From: Bacteroidota bacterium
GTDB lineage: Bacteria; Bacteroidota; Bacteroidia; Bacteroidales; F082
DNA length: 27,298 nucleotides
Assembly (NCBI GenBank): GCA_002686705.1
Contig: NYYH01000082.1
Span: 1 to 27,298, forward strand
Direction of reading: 5' to 3'
In this document: one piece after another, positions 7,325 to 15,798 of the stretch
How the letters are laid out: each line of letters opens with the position of its first letter
Numbering within the stretch: the first letter of the stretch is position 1
The notes under the pieces: generated by a model
Databases searched by the model: none
Told to the model about the DNA's origin: nothing
What the model saw: only the letters and a program-made list of their open reading frames with translations
Translations under genes and position numbers: made by a program

Positions 7325-8329
7325 TTGAAATACGAGCACATAATCAGAGATATTCAGAATAATATCTTCTCACCTGTATATTTTTTATCAGGTGAGGAAC
7401 CGTATTATATTGATAGCATAACATCATTATTGGAAGATAGCATACTTGATGAGGGACTAAAAGGGTTCAATCAAACAGTAATATATGGCAGAGATGTTTC
7501 TGTAAAGGAAGTTGTTGATTTAAGCAGGCGATACCCTATGATGGGAAATTATCAGGTGGTTATCGTTAAAGAAGCACAATATCTGAACCAAATTGAGAAT
7601 CTTGAACAATATATTGCTGCACCTCTTGATACTACAATTCTTATTATAGCATACAAGTACAAAAAAGTTGATAAACGAAAAACATACTATAAAAAGATGG
7701 TTGCTTCGAAATCAACTATTGTTTTCAATTCGGAAAAGCTTAGAGATTATTCTGTACCCAATTGGATTGAGTCGGAGATAAAAGCACGAGGATATTCCAT
7801 TTCTCCAGTTGCATTGTTACTTATGTCGGAATATCTTGGAAATGACCTAGGTAAAATTTCAAATGAAATTGACAAATTGGTAATAAACCTGAGTGAGCAG
7901 TCGAATATCACTGAAACTGAAATAGAACAAAATATTGGAATTAGCAAGGATTATAATTTATTTGAATTGCAAAATGCATTAAGTAAAAAAGATCAACTTA
8001 AAGCTCATCGTATTATTCAATATTTTGAAGCAAATCCCAAAGATCATCCTCTACAAATGATCTCAGTTATGCTGCATAATTATTTCATGAAGATCTTTCT
8101 GTATCATAACATTAAAAACAAAGAACCAAATAAGATTGCTTCTGAATTAGGTGTCCCTCCATTTTTTGTTAAAGATTATATTCGGGCGTCCAAATCATTT
8201 TCTCCTATAAAAATAAAAGAGATAATTTCAAAAATACGAACACTCGACTTAAAAAGTAAAGGTGTTGGCAATAACAATGCTACGAGTTATGGAGAGCTGA
8301 AAGAGCTGGTTTATAGAGTTATGAACTAA
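7325..8329 (+). CDS. holA: DNA polymerase III subunit delta
   Basis: 334 residues, usual size for HolA. This is the clamp-loader subunit that opens the beta sliding clamp. The N-terminal AAA+-like domain begins with FSPVYFLSGEEPYYIDSI, the standard HolA opening. YKKVDKRKTYYKK follows at about 115-127, and the C-terminal collar region includes LFELQNALSKKD and IKEIISKIRTLDLKSKGVG. As usual for delta there is no functional Walker A. The start is TTG, only two bases after amn, implying translational coupling; no in-frame ATG fits better. The TAA stop faces the SDR gene with a 39-base gap and no clear terminator. Confidence 0.92.
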   Translation: MKYEHIIRDIQNNIFSPVYFLSGEEPYYIDSITSLLEDSILDEGLKGFNQTVIYGRDVSVKEVVDLSRRYPMMGNYQVVIVKEAQYLNQIENLEQYIAAPLDTTILIIAYKYKKVDKRKTYYKKMVASKSTIVFNSEKLRDYSVPNWIESEIKARGYSISPVALLLMSEYLGNDLGKISNEIDKLVINLSEQSNITETEIEQNIGISKDYNLFELQNALSKKDQLKAHRIIQYFEANPKDHPLQMISVMLHNYFMKIFLYHNIKNKEPNKIASELGVPPFFVKDYIRASKSFSPIKIKEIISKIRTLDLKSKGVGNNNATSYGELKELVYRVMN

Positions 8330-8368
8330 AGATTACCAAATAATAAAAAATTAACAGCACTTCACCTG

Positions 8369-9124
8369 CTAATCCTTATTAAAAACTGTAGCACTCGCCT
8401 GAGCTGTTGGCATGATTACGATATCATTGATGTTAACGTGGGCAGGTAATGTGGTTGTATAATAAACAACATTTGCAATATCATCTGGGGAAAGCGGTTT
8501 GAATCCCTTATAAATATTATCGGCCTGATCCTTATCACCTTTAAAACGGACGAGGGAGAATTCTGTTTCAATTGCTCCAGGTGCAACTTGTGTTACTTTG
8601 ACGCCATGTTTGACCAGATCACGCATGGACTTAGTAAGTGCATCAACAGCATGTTTTGAAGCACAATATACATTTCCATTGGTGTAAACTTCTTTTCCGG
8701 CAATTGAATCAATATTAATTACATGGCCTCTATTTTGTTGAACAAACATTGGCAATACTGCTCTCGACATATAAAGTAGCCCCTTAATATTTGTATCTAT
8801 CATTCTTTCCCAATCATCAACATCCCCATCCTGTAAAGTATTTAGGCCTACAGCCAAACCAGCATTATTAATAAGTATCTCAATTAGTTTCCATTCATCG
8901 GGTAAAGTTGAGATAGCTTTTTTTACAGCTTCATTATCTCTTACGTCTAAAGTTAATTGAAGTACCTGAATATTATAATTTGATTTTAGTTCACCTGAAA
9001 TTTCATCAAGGCGATTTTTTCGTCTTCCTATTAATATTAAGTCATGATTATTTTGTGCAAAGAGATAAGCACAGGAACGACCTATACCGCTTGTTGCACC
9101 CGTAATAAGAGTAATTTTATTCAT
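8369..9124 (-). CDS. SDR family NADP-dependent oxidoreductase (YdfG-like)
   Basis: 251 residues, classical short-chain dehydrogenase. The cofactor loop TGATSGIG lies at 8-15, R34/R35 after the second strand favour NADP over NAD, NNAG is at 86-89, and the catalytic set is S140, Y153 and K157 (in YCASK). PGAIETEF at 182-189 is the conserved post-catalytic loop. The closest named relatives are E. coli YdfG-type 3-hydroxy acid (serine/allothreonine) dehydrogenases, which also oxidise malonic semialdehyde-type substrates, but the substrate cannot be fixed from sequence. It lies about 70 bases after ispE on the same strand and could be read through from it; no obvious promoter element of its own. 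Confidence 0.9.
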   Translation of the reverse strand: MNKITLITGATSGIGRSCAYLFAQNNHDLILIGRRKNRLDEISGELKSNYNIQVLQLTLDVRDNEAVKKAISTLPDEWKLIEILINNAGLAVGLNTLQDGDVDDWERMIDTNIKGLLYMSRAVLPMFVQQNRGHVINIDSIAGKEVYTNGNVYCASKHAVDALTKSMRDLVKHGVKVTQVAPGAIETEFSLVRFKGDKDQADNIYKGFKPLSPDDIANVVYYTTTLPAHVNINDIVIMPTAQASATVFNKD

Positions 9125-9193
9125 GTTTGTTGATTAATTCAATTGAAGGTTGAAAATTAATAAAATTTAAATTGAAATAGACCTCAAAGGGGG

Positions 9194-10003
9194 TCAAACT
9201 ATAATTCCTGACCATGTGAAGTACTTATCCATTAACCCTTTTATGTCTAAAGGTATTTTTGATAGTGCATACATAGCTGATCCGCTACCGGTTAAAGAAG
9301 AGTAGACGGCTCCAGATTTATATAATAGATTTTTGATATGTCCTATTTCAGGAAAATCCTTAAAGATGACTTCTTCGAAATCATTGCTCAGTTCATTTTT
9401 CCAGTTAGAATTTTTATCCATTAAAACTTTAATCAGATTAGAATGATTTTTTGGTTTTAGCTTTAAAAAAGTATCTTTTGTTGAAATTTGAATTTGAGGA
9501 AAAATTACAGTTACTATCATTCCAGAAACAGGATTTTCAATAGATTTGAATACATTCCCAATTCCTGAGGCTATTGTAGTTGTGTTTTTAATAAAGAATG
9601 CGCAATCAGCACCTATTTCAGAAGCCAATAATTCGAGATAGTTTAATGAAAAGCCAAGATTAAAGATCTTATTCATTTCTTTTAAAAAAAATGCAGCATT
9701 TGATGATCCTCCTCCTAGTCCTGATGCAATAGGTATATTTTTAAATAAACAAACTTTTACAGGATGAATATCTGGATTTAGTGACAAAAGCAAGTTCCAG
9801 GCCTTAATTATCAGATTATCATTTGGCGCACAAGTAATTGGTATACCAAAATCTTCAATTTCGAAATTGTTGGATGGTAGAATTTCCAGAATATCAAATA
9901 ATGGAATAGGTACAAAGCAGGTCTCAATATTATGCATTCCATCAGAACGCTTTTCTATTACCGATAATCCAAGATTTATTTTGGCATTTGGAAAGCAAAT
10001 CAT
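9194..10003 (-). CDS. ispE: 4-diphosphocytidyl-2-C-methyl-D-erythritol kinase
   Basis: Start set at ATG 10003 (269 residues, MICFPNAKINLGL...), which puts the conserved PNAKINLGL strand at the N-terminus as in the family; the frame stays open to 10057 but the extra 18 residues are hydrophobic, unlike IspE, and the promoter element lies inside them. GHMP kinase motifs: K8 in the first strand, the ATP loop PIASGLGGGSSNAA (91-104), D133 in GADCAFF as catalytic base, and the C-terminal SLTGSGSAMYAL loop. It phosphorylates CDP-methylerythritol in the MEP route to isoprenoids, upstream of the polyprenyl synthase product made further along this window. The organism therefore uses the MEP pathway. 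Confidence 0.93.
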   Translation of the reverse strand: MICFPNAKINLGLSVIEKRSDGMHNIETCFVPIPLFDILEILPSNNFEIEDFGIPITCAPNDNLIIKAWNLLLSLNPDIHPVKVCLFKNIPIASGLGGGSSNAAFFLKEMNKIFNLGFSLNYLELLASEIGADCAFFIKNTTTIASGIGNVFKSIENPVSGMIVTVIFPQIQISTKDTFLKLKPKNHSNLIKVLMDKNSNWKNELSNDFEEVIFKDFPEIGHIKNLLYKSGAVYSSLTGSGSAMYALSKIPLDIKGLMDKYFTWSGIIV

Positions 10004-10035
10004 AATAGTAAAGAAAAAATATAATCTTTCAGTTA

Positions 10036-10043
10036 CAAAAATA
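10036..10043 (-). promoter_or_regulatory. -7 promoter element for ispE
   Basis: TATTTTTG on the minus strand, 33 bases from the chosen ispE ATG. It sits just after the terminator of the preceding micro-operon, so ispE is independently transcribed. Confidence 0.5.
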
Positions 10044-10058
10044 TAAGAAAACAGCAAT

Positions 10059-10090
10059 AAAAAAACCTTACATCTGGTACGCTGTAAGGT
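10059..10090 (-). terminator. Rho-independent terminator of the zinc-ribbon micro-operon
   Basis: On the minus strand, ACCTTACA (10090-10083) pairs perfectly with TGTAAGGT (10072-10065) around a ten-base loop, followed by a run of T residues. It lies 36 bases beyond the stop of the 60-residue gene. Confidence 0.8.
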
Positions 10091-10125
10091 CCTTTGGGCG
10101 GGCTTTTACCGGAAATTAAATCCGA

Positions 10126-10308
10126 TTAAAGGAAAAAGGATCGCTCATTAATAATTGAATAAAGTCTTAATTTCTTTTTGCCAACCGGCTCAAAAAAATA
10201 AACTTTATGGTCTTTTGTGTAGATACTAGCCTGCAAATCTTTTACTTCTTTTTCTTTCAATCCGGTGGATTCAATCTGGTCGAGAGAGTAATTATTATTA
10301 ATTTTCAT
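10126..10308 (-). CDS. Small conserved-looking hypothetical protein (60 aa)
   Basis: 60 residues, no signal peptide or membrane helix, charged, with a C-terminal beta-like stretch (KVYFFEPVGKKKLRLYSII). I do not recognise a family. Support for being real: a clean ATG, placement 11 bases downstream of the zinc-ribbon gene on the same strand, and a strong terminator just after its stop. The opposite strand also has a 61-residue frame here, but that lacks such context. Function unknown. Confidence 0.6.
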   Translation of the reverse strand: MKINNNYSLDQIESTGLKEKEVKDLQASIYTKDHKVYFFEPVGKKKLRLYSIINERSFFL

Positions 10309-10319
10309 AGCAGATTAAA

Positions 10320-10469
10320 TTATTTCATTTTTATTTTAAAGCCATCCTTTGAACAAATCGGACAGTTAGAGTCTCTAACAATTGTAATGTAACCACATCT
10401 TTCACATTTGAAATATTTTTGATGAGGGCTTTTGATATGCGTACTTTTTTTAAGATTAAAATCAAACAT
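10320..10469 (-). CDS. 49-residue two-CxxC zinc-ribbon microprotein
   Basis: An ATG at 10469 opens a 49-codon frame ending TAA at 10320-10322. The product has two knuckles, CERC (residues 22-25) and CPIC (36-39), separated by ten residues, in the order FKCERCGYI...SNCPICSKDGF. This is the layout of a zinc ribbon or rubredoxin-like metal site. The N-terminus is basic and the C-terminus lysine-rich, so nucleic acid or protein binding is possible. It is 11 bases upstream of the 60-residue gene, and both end at the terminator at 10059-10090. A single tetra-cysteine ribbon of this size often acts as a small adaptor, but no function can be assigned from sequence. Confidence 0.72.
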   Translation of the reverse strand: MFDFNLKKSTHIKSPHQKYFKCERCGYITIVRDSNCPICSKDGFKIKMK

Positions 10470-10692
10470 AATTGCTTTTTTAAGCGTGTATCCAATATAG
10501 CAATTGATATGCCAAAAAAGTGATTTTTAGTTTGTGATGCGCGTATAGCATTGTTTTTCTGTATTTTATGATTACATAATAGCGGACAGAAACATTAATC
10601 CTGCTAGAATTAAGAGAAATTTTCATACGTTTCTGGATATTGTTACGATTTCGTAGATATGGCTTAACCCGAATAAATTCCAAAAGAATATA

Positions 10693-10721
10693 GCTAACTA
10701 AAAATTAATATTTAGTTTAGC
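10693..10721. repeat. Interrupted palindrome upstream of the broken lipoprotein gene
   Basis: GCTAACTAAA (10693-10702) and TTTAGTTTAGC (10711-10721) form near-perfect arms with one bulged base. It lies 30 bases before the ATG at 10751 and overlaps a one-mismatch promoter element (TAGTTTAG, 10713-10720), so it could be an operator. Confidence 0.35.
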
Positions 10722-10750
10722 AATAAACACCTCATCAAAATTCAACTTTT

Positions 10751-11143
10751 ATGTCAAAAAAATTATTATAAATTATATTATTTATAAGTATCCTATTTAT
10801 AGGTTCATGTGCAACTTCACCTTTAGATGAATCCGATGATATTGAAAAATATATTGGTACATGGAACGTTTCCGACCAGGCTGCCAGAATTAATTACAGT
10901 GTTACCATTATTGCAAATCCCTCTAACTCAGCTGAAATTTTATTAAATAATTTTGCAGATTTGGGCAGCACAGCTGTAGGCTTAGTTTTAGGTAATTCAG
11001 TTGTTATCGACAATCAATCACTAGGTTCTAACTATTCTGTAAGTGGTACAGGAAGTTACATTAATAGTGGCAAACTTGAATTTTCTTTCAATCTTAATGA
11101 TGGTATAGATATTGAATCGAGAATTGCTGTATTTACCAAATAA
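10751..11143 (+). pseudogene. Lipoprotein gene interrupted by an in-frame TAA in its signal peptide
   Basis: Reading from ATG 10751 gives MSKKLL, then TAA (10769-10771), then an open frame to 11143. The part after the stop continues a perfect lipoprotein signal peptide: a hydrophobic stretch IILFISILFIGSC with lipobox IGSC, then a mature region beginning ATSPLDESDD and containing YIGTWNVSD, a lipocalin-like opening typical of small Bacteroidota lipoproteins, and ending AVFTK. Without the stop it would be about 130 residues. An ATG/GTG start after the stop and before the lipobox is absent, so the lipoprotein cannot be made unless ribosomes read through or use a rare ATT/ATA start. Either a nonsense mutation or a sequence error explains it. 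Confidence 0.75.
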
Positions 11144-11166
11144 TTCTTAACAGGAAAATAAATATT

Positions 11167-11616
11167 TTACAGGCTACGTGCTAAACTGTCAATTCTTATA
11201 AGTTCGAGACTGTCGTTCAGCTTTGATATACTATCAGCAACAATGGCTTTTTCAAGCTCTTCCTTTTCTAAAAGTGCTTCGCTTTGAATTTTACTTAAGT
11301 TAGCTAATACTAAATCATAGATTTCTTCCATAACGGCTGGAGAATTATGATAATAATCTATGTTGGCCTTCAATTGCGGTAATGTGATCCCATACTCCAG
11401 CAGTATCTTATTATAATAATTTGGTTTTTGTTTGCTTGCTTTACTTCGGTTTTTTGAAATTCTAAAGTTAGCTTCAATTATTTGAACCTCTGTTAATATT
11501 TCTACTAACTGTGATTTAGTTAATAATATCTCAGGAATAACAGAGTCACTTTTGTTCGTATTATAACATGATGACAGGAGGAGAATAATACCTAGTATAT
11601 AAAATAGTTTTTGCAT
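11167..11616 (-). CDS. DUF4296-like lipoprotein
   Basis: Start placed at ATG 11616 (149 residues, MQKLFYIL...), since this gives a normal lipoprotein signal: hydrophobic 3-15 and lipobox LSSC with Cys17. An ATG four codons earlier is in frame but overlaps recQ further. The mature part is helical: LTKSQLVEILTEVQIIEANF, then YYNKILLEYGITLPQLKANIDYYH and a long acidic coil to the end, the pattern of DUF4296, a Bacteroidota family usually found as small outer-membrane lipoproteins. The ATG lies one base past the recQ TGA, so the two are coupled. Function is not known. Confidence 0.75.
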   Translation of the reverse strand: MQKLFYILGIILLLSSCYNTNKSDSVIPEILLTKSQLVEILTEVQIIEANFRISKNRSKASKQKPNYYNKILLEYGITLPQLKANIDYYHNSPAVMEEIYDLVLANLSKIQSEALLEKEELEKAIVADSISKLNDSLELIRIDSLARSL

Positions 11617-11617
11617 T

Positions 11618-13825
11618 TCAATTTCCAACTTCAGATAAAAACTTAATTCGCATTAACCTGATTTCCTCTTCGTTAAACTCAGATTCCCCCAATTCATCAA
11701 GTGCATCTTGAATTGAATCTGTTTCTGCTTCAGAAAAATAATCAAATATTTCTTCTTGATGGTATTCGTCTACCTTATAATCAACATAATAACTTATATC
11801 AAGTTTAGTGCCTGATGATACTATATGCTCAATCTCATTTAACATTTCACTAAGGGAGAGGTTTTTTGCATGGGCAATATCGTCCAATGGCAGTTTTCTA
11901 TCGATACTTTGTATGATATAAACTTTCAGTCCTGATTTATTAACCACGGATTTTATGACCATATCATTTGGTCTGGTAATTTCATTTTCTTCAACGTAGG
12001 AAGCAATAAGATCAAGAAATGGTTTCCCGTATTTGATTGCTTTGCCAATTCCAACTCCAGAAATTTGTTTAAGCTCTTCTTCCGAAATAGGATATTGAAT
12101 AGTCATATCTGCCAACGAGGGATCCTGGAAAATTACAAAAGGAGGTAGATTTTCTTCTCTTGAAATTTGCTTGCGTAGATCTTTTAATAATGCAAATAAA
12201 ACTGAGTCTGAACCACCTTGGGGCTGACCACCACTCTTAACTATAATACCATCATCTTCACCACTTTCATAGTCATGATCTTTAGCAATTAAGATACTGT
12301 AAGGGTTGTTTATAAATTCGTGACCACTTTCAGTTAACTTAATTATACCATAATTTTCAATTTCCTTAACACAAAGTCGATGAATAAGAGCCTGACGAAT
12401 AACCATTACCCAATACTTTTCATCATTTTGTTTCCCAACTCCAAATGATGGTAATTTATCAAGTTTAATAGACTTAATATCACCGCTCATTTTACCTGCA
12501 AGGACTTCACTAACAATTTTAGCTTTAAATTGCTCCTTGAGTTCGAAGATAACTTTTAGTGCTAACTGAAGATCATCTTTACCTTCAAATTTTTCTTTGG
12601 GATTTAAACAATTATCACATGCTCCACAGCTCTCTTTTTCATAAGATTCACCAAAATAATGTAATAATAATCTGTGCCGACAAACTGACGATTCAGCATA
12701 AGTAACTGTTTCAAAAAGAAGTTCTTTCGCAATCTCTTGCTCAGCTACAGGCTTATCTTTCATAAACTTCTCTAGTTTTTGAATGTCGTCATAGCTATAA
12801 AATGTAATACAATTACCCTCTCTTCCATCTCTACCTCCTCTACCAGTTTCCTGATAATAACCTTCAATACTTTTAGGGATGTCATGATGTACAACATAGC
12901 GTATATCAGGCTTATCAATCCCCATTCCAAAAGCAATTGTTGCTACAATTACATCAACATCTTCCATAAGGAACATATCTTGATTATTTCTACGGGTTGA
13001 AGCATCAAGACCAGCATGATAAGGCAGGGCCCTAATTCCATTTACAACAAGCGATTCGGCAATTTCTTCAACTTTCTTACGACTCAGGCAATACACAATA
13101 CCCGACTTTGAGGGTTGTGTTTTGATATATTTTATTATGTCTTTAATAACATTCTTGGTTTTTGGCCTAACTTCATAATATAAGTTAGTCCTATCGAAGG
13201 ATGCCTTAAAAACATCAGCATCAGAAATCTCAAGATTTTTAAGAATATCTTCCTGTACCTTCAGAGTTGCAGTGGCAGTTAATGCTATAGTATTAAGTTT
13301 TGGATTAATGGCTTTAATAATAGGTCGGAGTTTTCTGTATTCAGGTCTGAAATCATGACCCCATTCAGAAATACAGTGGGCTTCATCAATAGCGAAAAAA
13401 GATATCTTAATGTTCTTTAAAAATTTTACATTATCTTCTTTAGTTAATGATTCAGGAGCCATATAAAGCAACTTAGTTTTCCCTTTCGTAAGGTCATCTC
13501 TAACCTGATTAATCTCTGCCTTCGACAAAGAAGAATTCATTACATGAGCAATTCCGGTTTGTGTTCCGAAATTACGGATCATGTCAACCTGATTTTTCAT
13601 TAGGGCTATCAAAGGAGAAACAATGATTGCAGTTCCAGGTTTCAATAATGCAGGTAATTGATAACAAAGTGATTTACCACCACCAGTTGGCATAACAACA
13701 AATGTATCTCTATTATCCATAACATTTTGGATAATCTCCATCTGCTCTCCCTTAAAAGTTGAAAAACCGAAAAAAGATTTAAGTAGCTTTTTTGCTTCGT
13801 AATTTTCGTTATTAGTCTGCATCAA
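11618..13825 (-). CDS. recQ: ATP-dependent DNA helicase RecQ
   Basis: 735 residues, the long Bacteroidota form. Walker A is MPTGGGKS (45-52), motif II is DEAH (147-150) in AIDEAHCISEWGHDFRPEY, and later helicase motifs include TATATLKV, the FDRTNLYY segment, IVYCLSRKK, and QETGRGGRDG. The zinc-binding RQC subdomain shows CRHRLLLHYFGES followed by CGACDNC at about 378-405. A winged helix follows, then an HRDC domain (near REENLPPFVIFQDPSLADM), and a C-terminal extension of roughly 110 residues with the helix-turn-helix character of bacterial RecQ tails. It unwinds 3'-to-5' during recombination and fork repair. Two adjacent ATGs are possible starts. The only downstream partner is the lipoprotein gene. 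Confidence 0.95.
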   Translation of the reverse strand: MMQTNNENYEAKKLLKSFFGFSTFKGEQMEIIQNVMDNRDTFVVMPTGGGKSLCYQLPALLKPGTAIIVSPLIALMKNQVDMIRNFGTQTGIAHVMNSSLSKAEINQVRDDLTKGKTKLLYMAPESLTKEDNVKFLKNIKISFFAIDEAHCISEWGHDFRPEYRKLRPIIKAINPKLNTIALTATATLKVQEDILKNLEISDADVFKASFDRTNLYYEVRPKTKNVIKDIIKYIKTQPSKSGIVYCLSRKKVEEIAESLVVNGIRALPYHAGLDASTRRNNQDMFLMEDVDVIVATIAFGMGIDKPDIRYVVHHDIPKSIEGYYQETGRGGRDGREGNCITFYSYDDIQKLEKFMKDKPVAEQEIAKELLFETVTYAESSVCRHRLLLHYFGESYEKESCGACDNCLNPKEKFEGKDDLQLALKVIFELKEQFKAKIVSEVLAGKMSGDIKSIKLDKLPSFGVGKQNDEKYWVMVIRQALIHRLCVKEIENYGIIKLTESGHEFINNPYSILIAKDHDYESGEDDGIIVKSGGQPQGGSDSVLFALLKDLRKQISREENLPPFVIFQDPSLADMTIQYPISEEELKQISGVGIGKAIKYGKPFLDLIASYVEENEITRPNDMVIKSVVNKSGLKVYIIQSIDRKLPLDDIAHAKNLSLSEMLNEIEHIVSSGTKLDISYYVDYKVDEYHQEEIFDYFSEAETDSIQDALDELGESEFNEEEIRLMRIKFLSEVGN

Positions 13826-13842
13826 ATTAGTCAGATAAAATA

Positions 13843-13850
13843 TATCTTTG
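13843..13850 (+). promoter_or_regulatory. Possible -7 element for kdsD-lptB
   Basis: TATCTTTG matches TAnnTTTG on the plus strand, 130 bases upstream of the kdsD TTG start. The intervening sequence is very AT-rich. Confidence 0.3.
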
Positions 13851-13979
13851 TAGTAAAATTACTAATTAATTTTATTAAATAATATTGATCTAGTAATATT
13901 TATTAATTAATAATTTTTAGTGCTATTACAAATATAATAATAATAATTTTTTTGTTTACAAGTTTTAACAAATAAATAA

Positions 13980-14945
13980 TTGGATATAAACGATAAAATA
14001 AGAAATACTGCAATTTCGGTCATTTATGATGAATATATAGCTGTTAAAAAATTATCGAACTCAATTGATGATGATTTCATTCAAGCTGTAAGACTTATCT
14101 ATGAATCGAATGGAAGGGTAATTGTAACCGGAATTGGGAAAGGTGCAATTATTGCTCAAAAGATCGTAGCTACTTTTAATTCTACAGGTACACCATCAAT
14201 CTTTTTGCATGCTGCTGATGCTATTCATGGTGATTTGGGGATTGTTACAAAAGAAGATATAGTAATTATTGTCTCAAAAAGTGGCGAAACACCAGAAATT
14301 AAAGTACTAATACCTTTAATCAAGGCTCGTAAAAATAAGATTATTGCCTTAGTCGGTAATAAAAAATCGTTTCTAGCCAATCAGGCTGATTACATACTGG
14401 ATGCAACAGTTGAAAAAGAAGCATGTCCGAATAATCTTGCTCCTACCACCAGTACCACTGCACAACTTGTAATGGGCGATGCTCTCGCAATAAGTTTGCT
14501 TGAACTCAAGGACTTTTCAGCTGCTGATTTTGCCAAGTTTCATCCCGGAGGGTCGCTAGGAAAACGAATGTTTATGAGAGTAATTGACCTTGCTTCAAAT
14601 AATGAAGTTCCAGTTGTAGACGCCGATGAACCTATCCCAAAAGTTATCATTGAAATATCTTCAAAACGGCTTGGGGCTACTGCCGTACTGGAGAAAGGAA
14701 AACTTATAGGTGTAGTAACAGATGGTGATTTAAGACGAATGATTGAAAAGCATAATAATTTCAACAAACTAGTTGCCCGGGATGTAATGACCAATAATCC
14801 ACTTACAATTGATCAAGAAGAATTAGTAGTGAATGCTCTTTCTTTAATGAGGGAGAATAATATTACTCAACTTCCAGTAACTGATAATGGCAATTATATA
14901 GGTGTAATTCATTTGCATGATATACTAAAGGAAGGAATTTTTTAA
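13980..14945 (+). CDS. kdsD: D-arabinose-5-phosphate isomerase (KpsF/GutQ family)
   Basis: 321 residues: an SIS sugar isomerase domain followed by two CBS domains (about 205-260 and 272-321). It converts ribulose 5-phosphate to arabinose 5-phosphate, the first step to Kdo of lipopolysaccharide. Motifs: GIGK (51-54), STGTPS (69-74), HGDLG (83-87), SKSGETPE (99-106), and H188 in FHPGGSLGKR. The residue after the GIGK lysine is glycine where serine is usual (KSG or KSA), a mild oddity. The start is TTG at 13980; I find no better ATG. It is followed one base later by lptB, which fits a shared lipopolysaccharide role. In Flavobacteriia a tatC gene often sits between these two, as I recall; here it does not. 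Confidence 0.92.
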   Translation: MDINDKIRNTAISVIYDEYIAVKKLSNSIDDDFIQAVRLIYESNGRVIVTGIGKGAIIAQKIVATFNSTGTPSIFLHAADAIHGDLGIVTKEDIVIIVSKSGETPEIKVLIPLIKARKNKIIALVGNKKSFLANQADYILDATVEKEACPNNLAPTTSTTAQLVMGDALAISLLELKDFSAADFAKFHPGGSLGKRMFMRVIDLASNNEVPVVDADEPIPKVIIEISSKRLGATAVLEKGKLIGVVTDGDLRRMIEKHNNFNKLVARDVMTNNPLTIDQEELVVNALSLMRENNITQLPVTDNGNYIGVIHLHDILKEGIF

Positions 14946-14946
14946 T

Positions 14947-15684
14947 ATGAAACTTTGGACCGAAGAACTTGTTAAAAAATACAAACAGCGCACTGTTGTT
15001 AACCATGTGTCAATGGAAGTAAACAGAGGTGAGATTGTTGGATTATTAGGCCCAAATGGAGCTGGAAAGACTACTTGCTTTTATATGATCGTAGGCTTGA
15101 TCAAACCTTTTTCGGGAAAGGTATTTCTTGATGAAACTGAAATTACTAACGAGCCTATGTACAAACGGGCTAAGCGAGGGATAGGATATCTTGCTCAGGA
15201 AGCATCTGTTTTTAGACACCTGAGTGTAGAAGATAACCTTAAAGCTGTAATGGAATTTACTGATCTTACTAAGGAGCAACAAGCGGAAAAACTCGAACTG
15301 CTTCTTGATGAATTTGGATTACAGAGTATTCGTAAAAGTAAGGGAATTCAATTGTCGGGAGGCGAAAGGCGTAGAACAGAAATAGCAAGAGCTCTTGCCG
15401 TTAATCCTAATTTTATATTACTTGACGAACCATTCGCTGGTGTTGATCCTATCGCTGTTGAGGATATACAAACTATCGTTTCGCAACTTAAAAAGAAAAA
15501 TATTGGCATATTAATTACTGATCACAATGTTCATGAAACACTTACAATAGTTGACAGGGCTTATTTACTGTTTGAAGGATCGATACTAAAATCTGGTTCA
15601 GCCGAAGACCTAGCTAATGATGAACATGTAAGAAAAGTTTATCTAGGGAAAAATTTTGCCCTCAGGAAAAAAGAATTCAGTTAA
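14947..15684 (+). CDS. lptB: LPS export ABC transporter ATP-binding protein LptB
   Basis: 245 residues. Walker A GPNGAGKTT (35-43), Q-loop glutamine in YLAQEASVF (84), signature LSGGERRR (136-143), Walker B FILLDE (156-161) followed by PFAGVDP, and the switch histidine in ITDHNVHE. The Q-loop and PFAGVDPIAVEDIQ segments are LptB-type rather than generic. It powers the LptFG/LptC bridge that pulls lipopolysaccharide from the inner membrane. The start ATG is one base after the kdsD stop (TTTTTAATATG), so the two are translationally coupled: one makes a Kdo precursor, the other exports the finished lipid. Confidence 0.96.
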   Translation: MKLWTEELVKKYKQRTVVNHVSMEVNRGEIVGLLGPNGAGKTTCFYMIVGLIKPFSGKVFLDETEITNEPMYKRAKRGIGYLAQEASVFRHLSVEDNLKAVMEFTDLTKEQQAEKLELLLDEFGLQSIRKSKGIQLSGGERRRTEIARALAVNPNFILLDEPFAGVDPIAVEDIQTIVSQLKKKNIGILITDHNVHETLTIVDRAYLLFEGSILKSGSAEDLANDEHVRKVYLGKNFALRKKEFS

Positions 15685-15785
15685 TTATTGCATTTGCATA
15701 ATATTTATTAACAGCGTTTTACAAAATAATTTCATTTTTTAACAAAAAAATTTCCTAATTTAGAACCTATCTATATAATTTGTAT

Positions 15786-15793
15786 TATATTTG
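15786..15793 (+). promoter_or_regulatory. -7 promoter element of an intergenic transcript
   Basis: TATATTTG matches TAnnTTTG fully, about 100 bases after lptB ends and on the plus strand, where no protein gene follows before the convergent uvrC. Confidence 0.5.
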
Positions 15794-15798
15794 CATTG

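Noticed and set aside
10207..10392. 61-residue plus-strand frame over the micro-operon
   Set aside because: It is antisense to two small genes that have better context (shared direction, close spacing, terminator, cysteine pattern).
10480..10683. 67-residue minus-strand frame
   Set aside because: Low-complexity basic composition, no promoter or neighbour support, and it overlaps the likely upstream region of the zinc-ribbon gene; probably chance.
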